From the NCBI RefSeq assembly GCF_002831565.1, contig NZ_CP025096.1, forward strand, positions 7,617,014-7,681,013: DNA of 64,000 nt, read 5' to 3'. The notes beneath the pieces are model-generated. The model saw only the letters and a program-made list of their open reading frames with translations, did not search any database and was not told the DNA's origin. Shown piece after piece: positions 34,322 to 43,920 of this stretch (positions are counted from its first letter, which is position 1; each line of letters opens with the position of its first letter). Both the position numbers and the translations under genes were made by a program. The stretch comes from Spirosoma pollinicola (lineage in GTDB: Bacteria > Bacteroidota > Bacteroidia > Cytophagales > Spirosomataceae).

Positions 34322-36154
34322 ATGACTAATGATAAAATTATTTGTGAACTGCTGAAGCATGTACGTTATTATAATGGCATTTTACAAGTATTAACTGCTT
34401 CAGGAAGCTGGGTTGCACTCGCCGATTGGAGCACTCAAGGGGCACGATTTTCTACTTATCGTTTAAATTCTATAAATTACACCGAGCAAATAAATCAACT
34501 CAGTAGATATTTTTATTGCAATTTTTACGTAAATGGGCGATTCGTTATAAATCAAGCTCCAAAGCCCACCCTTTTATCGAATCTATCTCTTACTGATTCA
34601 AAATTAAGTAATAGGCCTAAAGTAAATAATGAAGCCATTCTTCAGGCTCAACTAGATGACGGTACAGTAATTATAGAACAGGATACTACTCGATTTACTA
34701 CAAAGGCAGGGGATTACGTATATATAGCAGGCTCTAAACCAGAAATGGTCAAAATTTTCAATGGGCTTCCTAATCCCCAAATAGATATTCTTGTAAGAAC
34801 TAAGGAATGTGCGGGAGGTGAAGAATTCAAGGATACTTTTTATTGGTCATATAGCGTCCAGCCTGGCTATGATAGCGAAAATCAACATATCCGTTTTTAT
34901 ATACATCCTTACCCCGACCAAGCTCCGGCAGTAACTCACACACTAATCACTTATCTGGATTCCTACAAAATACCATTTCGGGTAAAATATTTTAATCCAG
35001 TTTTGGAGACTAACCGTTGCGACCGCATTGTTCTTTATGTACCTCAACGCCAATTTGTAATTGCGAGCTGGGTAATTATACACACTTATACTATTCATAA
35101 GGGTCACTTGCAGGATCATTTGCCTTTATTTGTTAAACGATTGCTCCCGGGGATAGGTTTTGCAGAAGATCCATTTTCAGCTTTTTCTGATGAAAGCTTT
35201 GGTGAAAGTCGTTGTACCTGGATTGCAGATGCTGTAGTTCAATGGGTCAGTAGCCTACCCACAGGGTCTTCAGCTCAACCTCCTCCTAAAAAGTTGATTA
35301 ACGATATATTGAAAAACCAGAAAATCAATAATTTAGAAACAATGTTTCTAAATCCCGGTTCTTTTTATCCATATGATTTTGAGTTATTTCAATCTAATGT
35401 TTCTATAATATTAAAACACAAAAAAGTATCCTTTTGGCTTCAGGGAGCTATTGATATCGCCAATTTTCTATGTAGGGAAGCAGTTTGGATAAAATATGAT
35501 CAATGTACTTATCGATGTACTTGGATTGGGGCTGGACCAGATGATGATGAAGTGCCAATATATAAACCTCTAGAAAAGGATTGGGAAAGAGGTATTCTTG
35601 GGCCGGTATTATTTCTTTATATCTTGATGAAATATATTGATGACCCTCTTTATAACTATATAATAGAACATACCGATGTGCCCAATTTAAAAGATGTATT
35701 ATCTAAAGCAGAACCATCTATTCGTCCAGATTTGCTGAGGGTTTATGATTATCAAAAGAATTTTTCGTTTTTATTTATTTTTTATAAAGTAAAAATATTT
35801 TTTGCTAACTGTATTTTAACAAAGGATAAAGAATTTTGTCAGGACAAATTATTAACCGAAGGAGGAGTAACAGCAGATAGTAGAACTAAGGGACCAGACT
35901 ACAAAATTTATTGTTGTCTTCTCTCAATTTTAGTTGAAAATGCTCAGAAACCTCACTGGCGGCCAAAGGAATTCTATCAAAAATTAAAAGAAATTCATAT
36001 AAAATCACGTGAGTTTCTCACAAATGAATGGGGATGGGGTGACTTTTTCCCGGGTATGAATGGCCTTACGTTGGTTGGATTCAGCTATTTACTGGCTTAT
36101 GATCCACTGCTTCCACCGATTCCGACGGGGAATTTGAGTAAGGAATGTAAATAA
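34322..36154 (+). CDS. HopA1-family lyase fused to degenerate LanC-like domain
   Basis: The 610-aa protein has a HopA1-type middle (residues ~100-310): 'YFYCNFYV', 'RFYIHPYPD', 'IPFRVKYFNPVLETNRCDRI', 'LPGIGFAEDP' and 'ESFGESRCTWIADAV'. Residues ~378-602 resemble a LanC cyclase: 'FLCREAVWIKYDQCTYRCTW' near the start, 'ILGPVLFLYILMKYIDDPLY', and the ending 'FFPGMNGLTLVGFSYLLAYD'. This half is short (~225 residues against ~400) and I cannot find the WCxG and CHG zinc-ligand motifs. A lyase fused to an inactive or altered cyclase is my reading. The gene's 3' end overlaps the convergent kinase gene by 74 bases. Confidence 0.8.
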   Translation: MTNDKIICELLKHVRYYNGILQVLTASGSWVALADWSTQGARFSTYRLNSINYTEQINQLSRYFYCNFYVNGRFVINQAPKPTLLSNLSLTDSKLSNRPKVNNEAILQAQLDDGTVIIEQDTTRFTTKAGDYVYIAGSKPEMVKIFNGLPNPQIDILVRTKECAGGEEFKDTFYWSYSVQPGYDSENQHIRFYIHPYPDQAPAVTHTLITYLDSYKIPFRVKYFNPVLETNRCDRIVLYVPQRQFVIASWVIIHTYTIHKGHLQDHLPLFVKRLLPGIGFAEDPFSAFSDESFGESRCTWIADAVVQWVSSLPTGSSAQPPPKKLINDILKNQKINNLETMFLNPGSFYPYDFELFQSNVSIILKHKKVSFWLQGAIDIANFLCREAVWIKYDQCTYRCTWIGAGPDDDEVPIYKPLEKDWERGILGPVLFLYILMKYIDDPLYNYIIEHTDVPNLKDVLSKAEPSIRPDLLRVYDYQKNFSFLFIFYKVKIFFANCILTKDKEFCQDKLLTEGGVTADSRTKGPDYKIYCCLLSILVENAQKPHWRPKEFYQKLKEIHIKSREFLTNEWGWGDFFPGMNGLTLVGFSYLLAYDPLLPPIPTGNLSKECK

Positions 36155-38012
36155 TAATTATAGTCCCCTCGTTTTCGATGGAACGTATGTTATAGCGCCC
36201 GCCAATTGCTTCTAAGCGACTCTGAATGTTTTTTAGACCCATACTTCCTTTTTTCGCGTCGGAAGTCATACCAACGCCATTATCACTAACACTCATGATT
36301 ATCTCTTGCTCAGTTCGATTTAGCAATAAATAAGCTTCTGAAGCCTGCGCGTGTTTTAGAATATTTGTACATAATTCCAGCGCGATGCTATAGAGTTCAA
36401 ATTTTTGTTGGGTAGTTAGATAAGGGCTGACCTGTTGTGTATCAACATTAAGATGCAGGCGTTTCGATTTATTTATTGGAGTCGCAAGTTCTTGGAGAGC
36501 AACCTCTAGCCCCTCTTTTTCCAAGACCTCTGGCATCATATGGTGTGCTAATAATCTAACTTCTCCATAGGCGCGGGAAATCATATTATATAAATCATCA
36601 TAATTCTGATCCAGCTGACTGTTCATATCCTTGTCAAGTAATAGTGACTCCATATACCATTGAATAGCAGTGAGCGTTCCCCCTAAATTGTCATGCAACT
36701 CTGAAGCAATGCGCTTTCGTTCAAGGGTTTGCCCCTTTAGTAACGCTTCCTTTATCTCACGGTTTGTTCGTACTAACTCATCATTGGCATATTGTAATTC
36801 AGCTGTTCGTTGTTCAACCCGAAGTTCGAGTGAGTTATTAATTTGGGTAATTTCATTTTTTTGTAATTCTATCTCTTGTCGTCGTTTCCGTAGCAGGTAA
36901 TTGAAAAAGAAAAGTATGCCTACCAAGATACCAAAGAGCATCAAGCCTACCCATAAAAGCTGGTTATTTCTTTGTTCTGTCTGAAGCTCAATTCTTCGTT
37001 TTTCACTTTCATATCCCACTTTAATTCCCTCAAGACGCTGTCGCTGCTCTTGAGAAAGAATACTGTCGCGCCAGGAACGATACTGACGCTCATAAAAAAA
37101 AGCTCGTTTCCAATCTTTTTTAGCTTGATAAGCATCTGAAAGTGTCTGACCTACCAGCGAACGCGAGTAGTGACTTCGAGCACGGAACATAATCTGGTTA
37201 GCCTTTAACCCGTACTGTAAACCCAGGTCTACTTTACCTAACTTGAGGTATAGCTGACCAAGTCTTGCGTAGATTTCGGTACTGTCTTCGCTTGTAAAAT
37301 ATTTGCCAAATTGGAATAGCTCTTTATACGTTTTCAGAGAGACTTCTAATTGATTTAATTCCTGATAGGTAGCTGCCGTATTAAATAAAAACCAACTCTG
37401 CCGGACTGAATCAACCGGTTGGTTCTCTCGCAGGCATTGTTGATAATACGGAAGTGCTTTGTCGTAGTTTTTAGTCTGAAAATAAACGTTCCCAATGTCA
37501 TTGATGGATGATAAATAAAGGTTGCGATCCACACTTCTAGCCAATTTGATCGCCATATGGTGGGCTTCAAGGCTTTTTGTAGTATCGCCTGCTTGGCTAT
37601 AAGCAACGCCTAGTGACTGATAACTGAAAACCTGATATCGGAGGTCATTGACTTGTTCTGAAAGGTGCAGACCCTGTTGGAAATAATAAGCGGCTTCAGC
37701 AAACCCTCCTTTATATCGATAATGTAGTCCCATTCCTTGGTATCCTTCCAATTGACCAGCTACCCAATTACGTTTTTCAGCTAGGTCGATAGCCTGCTGC
37801 CAGTAGTTGCGAGCTTGTTCCCAATTTTTGGTATTCTGGGTCAGCTTAACTAACAGGCGAAAGCGAGTGGTATCGTGCGAAAAATCTGAACGTAAACGCT
37901 CCACATGAGCCAATTCACGTCTCAGGCTATCAATCACTTTCTGAGCTTTTAGCGTTAACCCAGACAGCAACAATGCTAGCAGCAAACCAATACGTATCTG
38001 CATGAATTTCAA
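36081..38012 (-). CDS. TPR-containing sensor histidine kinase (HisKA_3 type)
   Basis: The 643-aa protein has a signal peptide ('IGLLLALLLSGLTLKAQ'), periplasmic TPR repeats (~50-330, e.g. 'SLGVAYSQAGDTTKSLEAHH', 'NDIGNVYFQTKNYDKALPYY') and one membrane helix ('LLWVGLMLFGILVGILFFF'). A coiled coil leads to the HisKA_3 motif 'ERKRIASELHDNLGGTLTAI' and HATPase boxes 'ELCTNILKHAQAS' and 'VSDNGVGM', 'GLKNIQSRLEAIGG'. It belongs to the NarL-type system class. The LuxR-type regulator upstream at 38393-39049 is the likely partner. Its C-terminal tail runs antisense into the HopA1-LanC gene. Confidence 0.9.
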   Translation of the reverse strand: MKFMQIRIGLLLALLLSGLTLKAQKVIDSLRRELAHVERLRSDFSHDTTRFRLLVKLTQNTKNWEQARNYWQQAIDLAEKRNWVAGQLEGYQGMGLHYRYKGGFAEAAYYFQQGLHLSEQVNDLRYQVFSYQSLGVAYSQAGDTTKSLEAHHMAIKLARSVDRNLYLSSINDIGNVYFQTKNYDKALPYYQQCLRENQPVDSVRQSWFLFNTAATYQELNQLEVSLKTYKELFQFGKYFTSEDSTEIYARLGQLYLKLGKVDLGLQYGLKANQIMFRARSHYSRSLVGQTLSDAYQAKKDWKRAFFYERQYRSWRDSILSQEQRQRLEGIKVGYESEKRRIELQTEQRNNQLLWVGLMLFGILVGILFFFNYLLRKRRQEIELQKNEITQINNSLELRVEQRTAELQYANDELVRTNREIKEALLKGQTLERKRIASELHDNLGGTLTAIQWYMESLLLDKDMNSQLDQNYDDLYNMISRAYGEVRLLAHHMMPEVLEKEGLEVALQELATPINKSKRLHLNVDTQQVSPYLTTQQKFELYSIALELCTNILKHAQASEAYLLLNRTEQEIIMSVSDNGVGMTSDAKKGSMGLKNIQSRLEAIGGRYNIRSIENEGTIIIIYIPYSNSPSESVEAVDHKPVNS

Positions 38013-38392
38013 GTGGATATATCACAAAAATACACGCATAATATATAAGTAACGCGATCAATCTGAAAAAGCCGGGAGTTGCTTTGATAGTTATTCTGCT
38101 ACTAGGTACTATCAAGACTAATATTGTATCTGTCTACATTTTTCAAAAGCTAAGATAGTAGGCCACACTATGAAGTGTAGCGGCAAATCGTATGAACCTG
38201 GCGCATATCCAAAACTTCACCCCGAACGAAATATAATTCATTAATAGATGCAATGGGCAACGGTTTATCTTGTTCCTGACTATAGATTCAGAGGGCGGTC
38301 AGGAATTAGATAATCATAATTTATTGCAGGATTTTCTTTATTTACGAGTGTAAACTTGTCGATCATTCGTAGCAATTTCAGAATGTGTTGGT
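38013..38392. other. Intergenic region between response regulator and kinase
   Basis: About 380 AT-rich bases between two same-strand genes, long enough for a separate kinase promoter. No gene or strong hairpin was identified. Confidence 0.4.
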
Positions 38393-39049
38393 TCAGCTAA
38401 TCGCTATTCCGTTTCTCAGGGCATAGCGCATAAGCCCGAGTGCGCTACTAACGTTCAGTTTGCGAAACAAATTACGCCGGTGGGTTTCGACAGTAAGAGG
38501 ACTAATGAAAAGTTGCTCTGCAATTTGCTGATTAGTTAAATCCTGAATAATCAGAACCAGTATTTCGCGTTCACGATGAGTTAGAGTCTCGATCTGATTG
38601 GTCTCTAAATGACCTGTCGTTGATTTCTCGTTGGGAAGTTGAGCTAATTGACGTGTGATAGCAACACTGAAATAGGTCTGTCCTTCAGCAACTGCACGAA
38701 TAGCCCGTTCAACTTCGACCCGATTCGACTTCTTCAGTAAATACCCATCTACACCTATCTGAATTGCTTCCCGAATCTGGGCTGCTTCTTCCACCATTGT
38801 CAGTAGAATAACACGTACTTTCGGATGGTGTTGTCGAATTTCACTAACAAGACCTAAGCCATTAAGAACAGGCATATTTAAGTCAGCAAGGACAATGTCT
38901 ACTTCATATTGCTCCAGAAATTGTAAGGCCTGCTTCCCGTCACTTACAGTCCCAACAATGGCAACCTGTTCAATTTGACTTAATAGAAGCGCCAAGCTTT
39001 CCAGTAGCAAATCATGATCATCGGCAAGCAATACCCTTATCATTTCCAT
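38393..39049 (-). CDS. NarL/FixJ-family response regulator
   Basis: The 218-aa protein has a receiver domain with 'LLADDHDLLLESL', phospho-acceptor Asp56 in 'IVLADLNMP', 'ILLTMVEEAAQIREAIQIG' and the Lys of 'GYLLKKSNRVEVERA'. A LuxR-type HTH follows ('LTHREREILVLIIQDLTNQQIAEQLFISPLTVETHRRNLFRKL'). It reads in the same direction as the TPR kinase downstream and is its probable partner. Neither gene shows what it senses. The operon borders the RiPP-like cluster, so control of that cluster is possible but unproven. Confidence 0.93.
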   Translation of the reverse strand: MEMIRVLLADDHDLLLESLALLLSQIEQVAIVGTVSDGKQALQFLEQYEVDIVLADLNMPVLNGLGLVSEIRQHHPKVRVILLTMVEEAAQIREAIQIGVDGYLLKKSNRVEVERAIRAVAEGQTYFSVAITRQLAQLPNEKSTTGHLETNQIETLTHREREILVLIIQDLTNQQIAEQLFISPLTVETHRRNLFRKLNVSSALGLMRYALRNGIAIS

Positions 39050-39929
39050 AATCAGAAGATTTATAGATAATTTTTACTTGTTCAGGGTCGCAAATTGGCT
39101 GGAAGTATAAGCTATTTGAACCTAACTAGCAATTAGTTAAAAGTAAAAACAATACGTGCTTGTCAGACCTCATTTATTAATTTTCATTCCTTTAACTGAA
39201 CGTGCAGCCTCACAAATTTCTGGCTAATCTTACTGGTGAGAAATACTGTCAGGACAGTATAATTAACTGTATTTATCTACCCTGAGGGAGGTAGAAACTG
39301 ATGTGGTATCATCTGGCAGAGCACCGTTCGTGATAGCATAAGGGACAAAAAAAGAATCAATATCGTCTAATTAATGATCAAAATTCAGCCTCTTAGGTTA
39401 CTGATAATTACCAGGAAGAGATTCGCCAGTAACGAACGATAGTTGAAGGCCACAGCTATGATTCGTTACTGTTATGGCAATTTTCGGTTAAATCCGACTC
39501 GACATCAATCGGTCGGTCCTCAATAAGAATCCTTTTTTAAGCGTATCCCGAAAAATACCTTCTTAAGGGTAGAGAAACTACAATCGGCAAGGGATTGAAG
39601 GGCGATCTAGGTAGTCCCAATTTTGTATCAACCATTCACGGTGGCCCCACTATATCCCTAGTATTCAGTGGGGCGTATCAAAAGCAGGTTATTAATCCTA
39701 TTTCCATACCTCTATCCACACCGTTTTTCTAACCGTGAATACTACTGTTGTTGAGTGTAACTCTATTGGACTAATCTCGTAGGGACCATAGCAGAACTAA
39801 GCCTATGAGTTACGTGCCCAGTCTCGTTTTTGAAATTTAATTGATCGCTTAACTCACGAGTATGGGAGCGAGTCTTGTGGGAACATAGGAAAAGTCAATA
39901 CCATAAATTTAAAATAACAACCAAAAACC
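39050..39929. other. 880-base gap without a gene; one palindrome
   Basis: One of the longest non-coding stretches in the window. atactgtc, ag, gacagtat (39243-39260) is a perfect palindrome with a 2-base spacer. gccccact (39644-39651) and its complement (39667-39674) form a hairpin further right. No coding frame had protein character. It could hold a regulatory RNA or decayed gene. Confidence 0.4.
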
Positions 39930-41168
39930 ATGAAACAGACCGTCTTCGTTCTTATTCTATTTCAAATCTGCAGCCGAATGTACGCACAAACTGTAGGGTT
40001 TAGTATAGCAACAAGTGATGCACAGGAACAGGCAAATGTTCCTAAAACGTTTTTTGTGGAGGTATCCGCTGCTGCCTTACCCGCAGTAGGCAATACGTTT
40101 ACGGTGACCATAACGGATTTACATACAGGCTCCGCAAGTGCTCTAGACTATACGATCACCTCGCCTGCTAATTTGGTTTTTACCTCCTCGTCTCAGCTCA
40201 CTCAGGCCGTCCTGATTACGATTAAGCCAGATGCGGACCTTGAACCCGACGAAACAATTAAGCTAGGTCTCACAGTAGTAGGTGGTGCTACGGCTGGCGT
40301 CGCTACGCACACAGTAACAATTAAAGATGCCAGTCAGCTAACCAGTTTAATTCCCCGTTTTTTGTTATCGGTGGGTACCAATTTTGACTACTTGGATCAG
40401 ACCATTACTCTAAAGAGCCTAAATTTTGGGGCTAATGCTTTTTTGCCCCAACTAAATGGTCGATTTGGATTGACATTTGGGTTTAATCAAAATCGAAGCT
40501 TTTCCTTTCAATCGGACTCGGCAGGTAACCTGAATGCCAATGTACCCGTTGGGCTAAATTACTTAAAATATACTACGGATAGACCGATTGGGAAAGACTC
40601 GGTATGGGCAGTACGGCAGTATCGGCAAGTGCTTAATAATTCACAAATTGATAATACAAGTGCATATTTAGGATTTACGTATTTATGGAAGAAGGTATCG
40701 AATGATAACTTTAAAGTGTACTGGCAAGGTCGAGGTGAGGTATTGCGACGTAAGATTACAACCGAATATAAAGTCAATATTTTAGAACAGGATACGCTGA
40801 AGATACCTGCTCGCCAATACACAACCTCACCCTTGTCTTCGGCTAAAGGGATACAGCAGACCTCATTAGACGGGTATTTTGGAGCTGGTCTATACGCTAT
40901 CTACAAAAATGACGATTTTTGGATACGGGGCCAGGTATTAGTGGGGTATACAGGCCACAGCTTAGAGTTTCTCCAGGGAGCACCGGGCAGTTCCAAAGTA
41001 TACTATTATTGTGAAGGGAGTATTACCGAGAACAAGGTATTAGGGCTAACCTTTGGCGTTGAAGTACGTGGGTACATGCCTAATTATGCACCAACTGTTG
41101 GGGTAACGTTATCAAAAGTCTTCACTTTAAATAAACTCACTGATTTTATTAAAGCACCTGGTGGTTGA
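39930..41168 (+). CDS. Calx-beta domain protein with predicted outer-membrane/beta-rich region
   Basis: The 412-aa protein starts with a signal peptide ('VFVLILFQICSRMYA'). Residues ~20-140 fit a Calx-beta repeat ('DYTITSPANLVFTSSSQLTQ', 'KPDADLEPDETIKLGLTVVG', 'HTVTIKDAS'). The remaining ~270 residues consist of alternating beta strands with Gly and aromatic residues ('FGLTFGFNQNRSFSFQ', 'FGAGLYAIYKND', 'FWIRGQVLVGYTG'), ending 'PTVGVTLSKVFTL', like an outer-membrane barrel. Function is unknown. It is followed after ~345 bases by a lipoprotein gene. Confidence 0.6.
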   Translation: MKQTVFVLILFQICSRMYAQTVGFSIATSDAQEQANVPKTFFVEVSAAALPAVGNTFTVTITDLHTGSASALDYTITSPANLVFTSSSQLTQAVLITIKPDADLEPDETIKLGLTVVGGATAGVATHTVTIKDASQLTSLIPRFLLSVGTNFDYLDQTITLKSLNFGANAFLPQLNGRFGLTFGFNQNRSFSFQSDSAGNLNANVPVGLNYLKYTTDRPIGKDSVWAVRQYRQVLNNSQIDNTSAYLGFTYLWKKVSNDNFKVYWQGRGEVLRRKITTEYKVNILEQDTLKIPARQYTTSPLSSAKGIQQTSLDGYFGAGLYAIYKNDDFWIRGQVLVGYTGHSLEFLQGAPGSSKVYYYCEGSITENKVLGLTFGVEVRGYMPNYAPTVGVTLSKVFTLNKLTDFIKAPGG

Positions 41169-41513
41169 TCTCTCTCTTTTATGGAAGCTACTAATTAGCT
41201 GCTGTTACTGAAAGGTGTATATAAGGCTGACAAGCCGAGATTATACACGGGGGAATTGCATACGCTCCTGGAAAAACTAATGGTAGTAGTAGGGAGATCG
41301 TAACCGGATGTTGTTGGCTTGACCGTATCCGGTCGCTAATTCGCTACTGTTTTGCGGGTCTACCCATGCCGGAGCTTTATCTATTCTACATTTCTGTCAG
41401 GGTCTATCTGAAGTGCAATCGATTAAACCCAGTTCGGTTCATCAACTAAAGAATGGACCGTAGGCGTATCGATTGAGTATCTTAATTCACCTCTAATACT
41501 CAATTCTCCACCC
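41169..41513. other. Intergenic region
   Basis: About 345 bases between two same-strand genes, long enough for a separate promoter. No hairpin of note and no supported gene. Confidence 0.35.
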
Positions 41514-42386
41514 ATGAAACGCCTTGCCTACATATTCATGTTAATGGCTATGCTCACCAGTTGCTCCGTTCAAAAATGGATTGATGGCAAGTTTGGGCGC
41601 GGTTCAGCCAGCAAAGCGACGATCGATACGGCCGTTTACGACTTGGGTCGAAGCGCTATGGCTGGAATTAATCATGACGTGCCTGCTATCACTTATCAGC
41701 TCATAAAGAGCTTGAAAAATGCCGCTGACACACTTGATCCACTTGATCCATTGACCCGAAAAATTAAACGTCAGATTGATAGCTTAGGTCACTTGACCAA
41801 CACGCAGGTTGACAGCATCGCCGAAACCGTTATTGCGAAAGTGGTGAAGTTGAAAGGAGAAATAAAAGATGATCAATTAAAGCAATTTTTTCTGGATGCC
41901 ATTACTAAAGCTGGCACAACCCTTGACAGGAAAACCCGTAATCTGCTTGCCAATATGATCGGAAGCGCCGTGGACCGGCTGAATACTGATGATACGCGCC
42001 AGAAATTAGCATCGGTGCGAGACAGTTTACTCAACCCGGCAACGCAGCATAAGCTCCAAGAAACTGTTCGCTTGTCTCTTCAGCCCACTATAGATACATT
42101 GACCAACCGGATTGCGCGGATTGTTCATGAGGATTTACCGACGGTGCAAAAATACGCTACCCAATTTTTAATTGCTTTAGGACTTATTATGAGTGCCATT
42201 ATTGCACTGGTATGGTACCAACGGCGCCGGTATCTGCGACTGGTACAAGTGTTAACCAATCAGATCCACCAGATACCGCAGAAATCTGAATACGACCGAG
42301 TAGTCGGTCATATTCAGCGACAGGCACAGTTGGAAAATTTAGAACCGCTGCTGCGAGATGTGCTAAAAGATCAGGGAATTAATTAA
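41514..42386 (+). CDS. Lipoprotein with C-terminal membrane helix, 290 aa
   Basis: The lipobox 'MLTSCS' places a lipidated Cys17 at the N-terminus. Residues ~40-210 are helical, built of segments that often end in DTL/DSL ('ADTLDPLDPLT', 'IKRQIDSLGHLTN', 'SVRDSLLNPATQ', 'QPTIDTLTNRI'). A membrane helix follows ('FLIALGLIMSAIIALVWY'), then a basic cytoplasmic tail. A lipid anchor combined with a later membrane helix is unusual and may be an apolipoprotein-like spanning arrangement. No family recognised. The phosphoesterase starts 40 bases later. Confidence 0.55.
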   Translation: MKRLAYIFMLMAMLTSCSVQKWIDGKFGRGSASKATIDTAVYDLGRSAMAGINHDVPAITYQLIKSLKNAADTLDPLDPLTRKIKRQIDSLGHLTNTQVDSIAETVIAKVVKLKGEIKDDQLKQFFLDAITKAGTTLDRKTRNLLANMIGSAVDRLNTDDTRQKLASVRDSLLNPATQHKLQETVRLSLQPTIDTLTNRIARIVHEDLPTVQKYATQFLIALGLIMSAIIALVWYQRRRYLRLVQVLTNQIHQIPQKSEYDRVVGHIQRQAQLENLEPLLRDVLKDQGIN

Positions 42387-42426
42387 ATTAGTTTTGTTCT
42401 GTACACCCTCAACTCGACTATAGTCA

Positions 42427-43719
42427 ATGACATACCGTAAACAATCAGAAATTACTAAGAGTCCGGAACGCACGGGTAGGGATTACTTGGATTCATCCCG
42501 CTGGGAGGTCTATAATCATTATAAAACAGAGCTTACCAAAACGAAAGAACCTAATAAGCCCGGCCATTTCATCACGGATTTTCTAGCCAAGTCATTTTGG
42601 CCCTGGCTCATTCATTACGTAAAAAGCCGCTTTGGGAGAAAATACCCCTATCCTTCTTATCCACCAGGCGAAACGGGCATTTATAATGTCGTTCCGAAAC
42701 AGTCAGTTAGTATTGCCATAACCAGTGACTGGGCAACTGATACGCCTGATTCATTTGCGATTGCCCGAAAAATGAGGGAGCATGATCCTGATTATACTAT
42801 TCATGTGGGCGATACCTACTATGTAGGTGCACCCTCCGAAATTCGCAGTAACTTCACCGTAGACGGTGCTCCTTGGGTACGGGGAAATGCAGGAAGTTTC
42901 GCCGTTTTGGGGAACCATGAGATGTACGCGCGTGGCACAGCATTTTTTACAAGTTTGCTGCCTACGCTGGGAGTTCGCGATGCGAACGGCATATATCTGG
43001 GTCAGTATGCGGGATATTTTTGTCTGCAAAATGAAAACTGGCGTATACTGGGACTGGATACAGGATATCATTCATCGGGGACGCCTATCGTTGAATTTAT
43101 TCCTGGATTTGGTCCTGATTGTCGGCTCGACCAATCACAGTTGGATTGGTTGACCAATGTTGTACGGTTGGACGATCCTTCTGATAAACGGGGCCTGATG
43201 ATTCTTACGCACCATCAACCTATTACGGCCTTTGCGAAAGAAACCGAATACCCTCGACCCCACCAGCAGTTAACCAGTATTTTAGGGTCTGAAAAATCAG
43301 TTATCTGGCTATGGGGGCACGAGCACAAGTTGGCTTTTTACGAAAAATTGCAGTTAGACAAGGGGCTAACTATCCACGGTCGATGTATCGGGAATGGTGG
43401 AACGCCGGTTGATACCAGTGATTACGGTAAAAACTTTAAGCTTGGTCCGCAAAAAAAAGGGTTTCCCTATTTGATTGCTGCCGATAGACGTACCCAAAAA
43501 ACTCTTGAAAACACACCATTAGGATTCAATGCGTATGCAGTTGTCGATCTCAATGGCGCTGATTTGTCGATTGGCTACTGTGACAACATATCGCCCATTG
43601 TAACCGAATTATGGCGAGTTGATCCACAAACGGGCACCATTAGTGGTACGATTAAGGGACAACCGGCGAACAATCTGACTTTTTATAACCAGAAAACCTG
43701 GGACGATATCGTGTCCTAG
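42427..43719 (+). CDS. Calcineurin-like metallophosphoesterase
   Basis: The 430-aa protein has the full metal-site series: 'AITSDWATDTPD' (first Asp), 'DYTIHVGDTYYVG' (GD), 'FAVLGNHEMYA' (GNHE), 'MILTHHQPIT' (H-H) and 'WLWGHEHKLAF' (GHEH). There is no signal peptide; an amphipathic N-terminal ~90 residues precedes the domain. Such enzymes hydrolyse phosphomonoesters or diesters; the substrate is unknown. It is probably cotranscribed with the lipoprotein gene 40 bases upstream. Confidence 0.88.
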   Translation: MTYRKQSEITKSPERTGRDYLDSSRWEVYNHYKTELTKTKEPNKPGHFITDFLAKSFWPWLIHYVKSRFGRKYPYPSYPPGETGIYNVVPKQSVSIAITSDWATDTPDSFAIARKMREHDPDYTIHVGDTYYVGAPSEIRSNFTVDGAPWVRGNAGSFAVLGNHEMYARGTAFFTSLLPTLGVRDANGIYLGQYAGYFCLQNENWRILGLDTGYHSSGTPIVEFIPGFGPDCRLDQSQLDWLTNVVRLDDPSDKRGLMILTHHQPITAFAKETEYPRPHQQLTSILGSEKSVIWLWGHEHKLAFYEKLQLDKGLTIHGRCIGNGGTPVDTSDYGKNFKLGPQKKGFPYLIAADRRTQKTLENTPLGFNAYAVVDLNGADLSIGYCDNISPIVTELWRVDPQTGTISGTIKGQPANNLTFYNQKTWDDIVS

Positions 43720-43738
43720 TACTAATTTTCAGTTGTAT

Positions 43739-43765
43739 TGTCCGGATATTATTCGGACGTTTTTC
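43739..43765 (+). terminator. Weak terminator-like hairpin after the phosphoesterase
   Basis: gtccg / cggac with a nine-base loop is followed by gttttt, just past the phosphoesterase stop and before the convergent PhnN gene. The stem is only 5 bp. Confidence 0.35.
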
Positions 43766-43920
43766 TGAACGATGGTCGGGTAGGAGGGAAGGGGATAAAA
43801 ACGGCTCTTTTTGCGTTCAATAATCCCGTTCAGTTTAGTCGTTCAGCGTTTTGAACCTTTATACCGTTTACTTGGACGATTTTGGCTACCAGATTACATA
43901 AGCTACGGGATCCCTATTAA

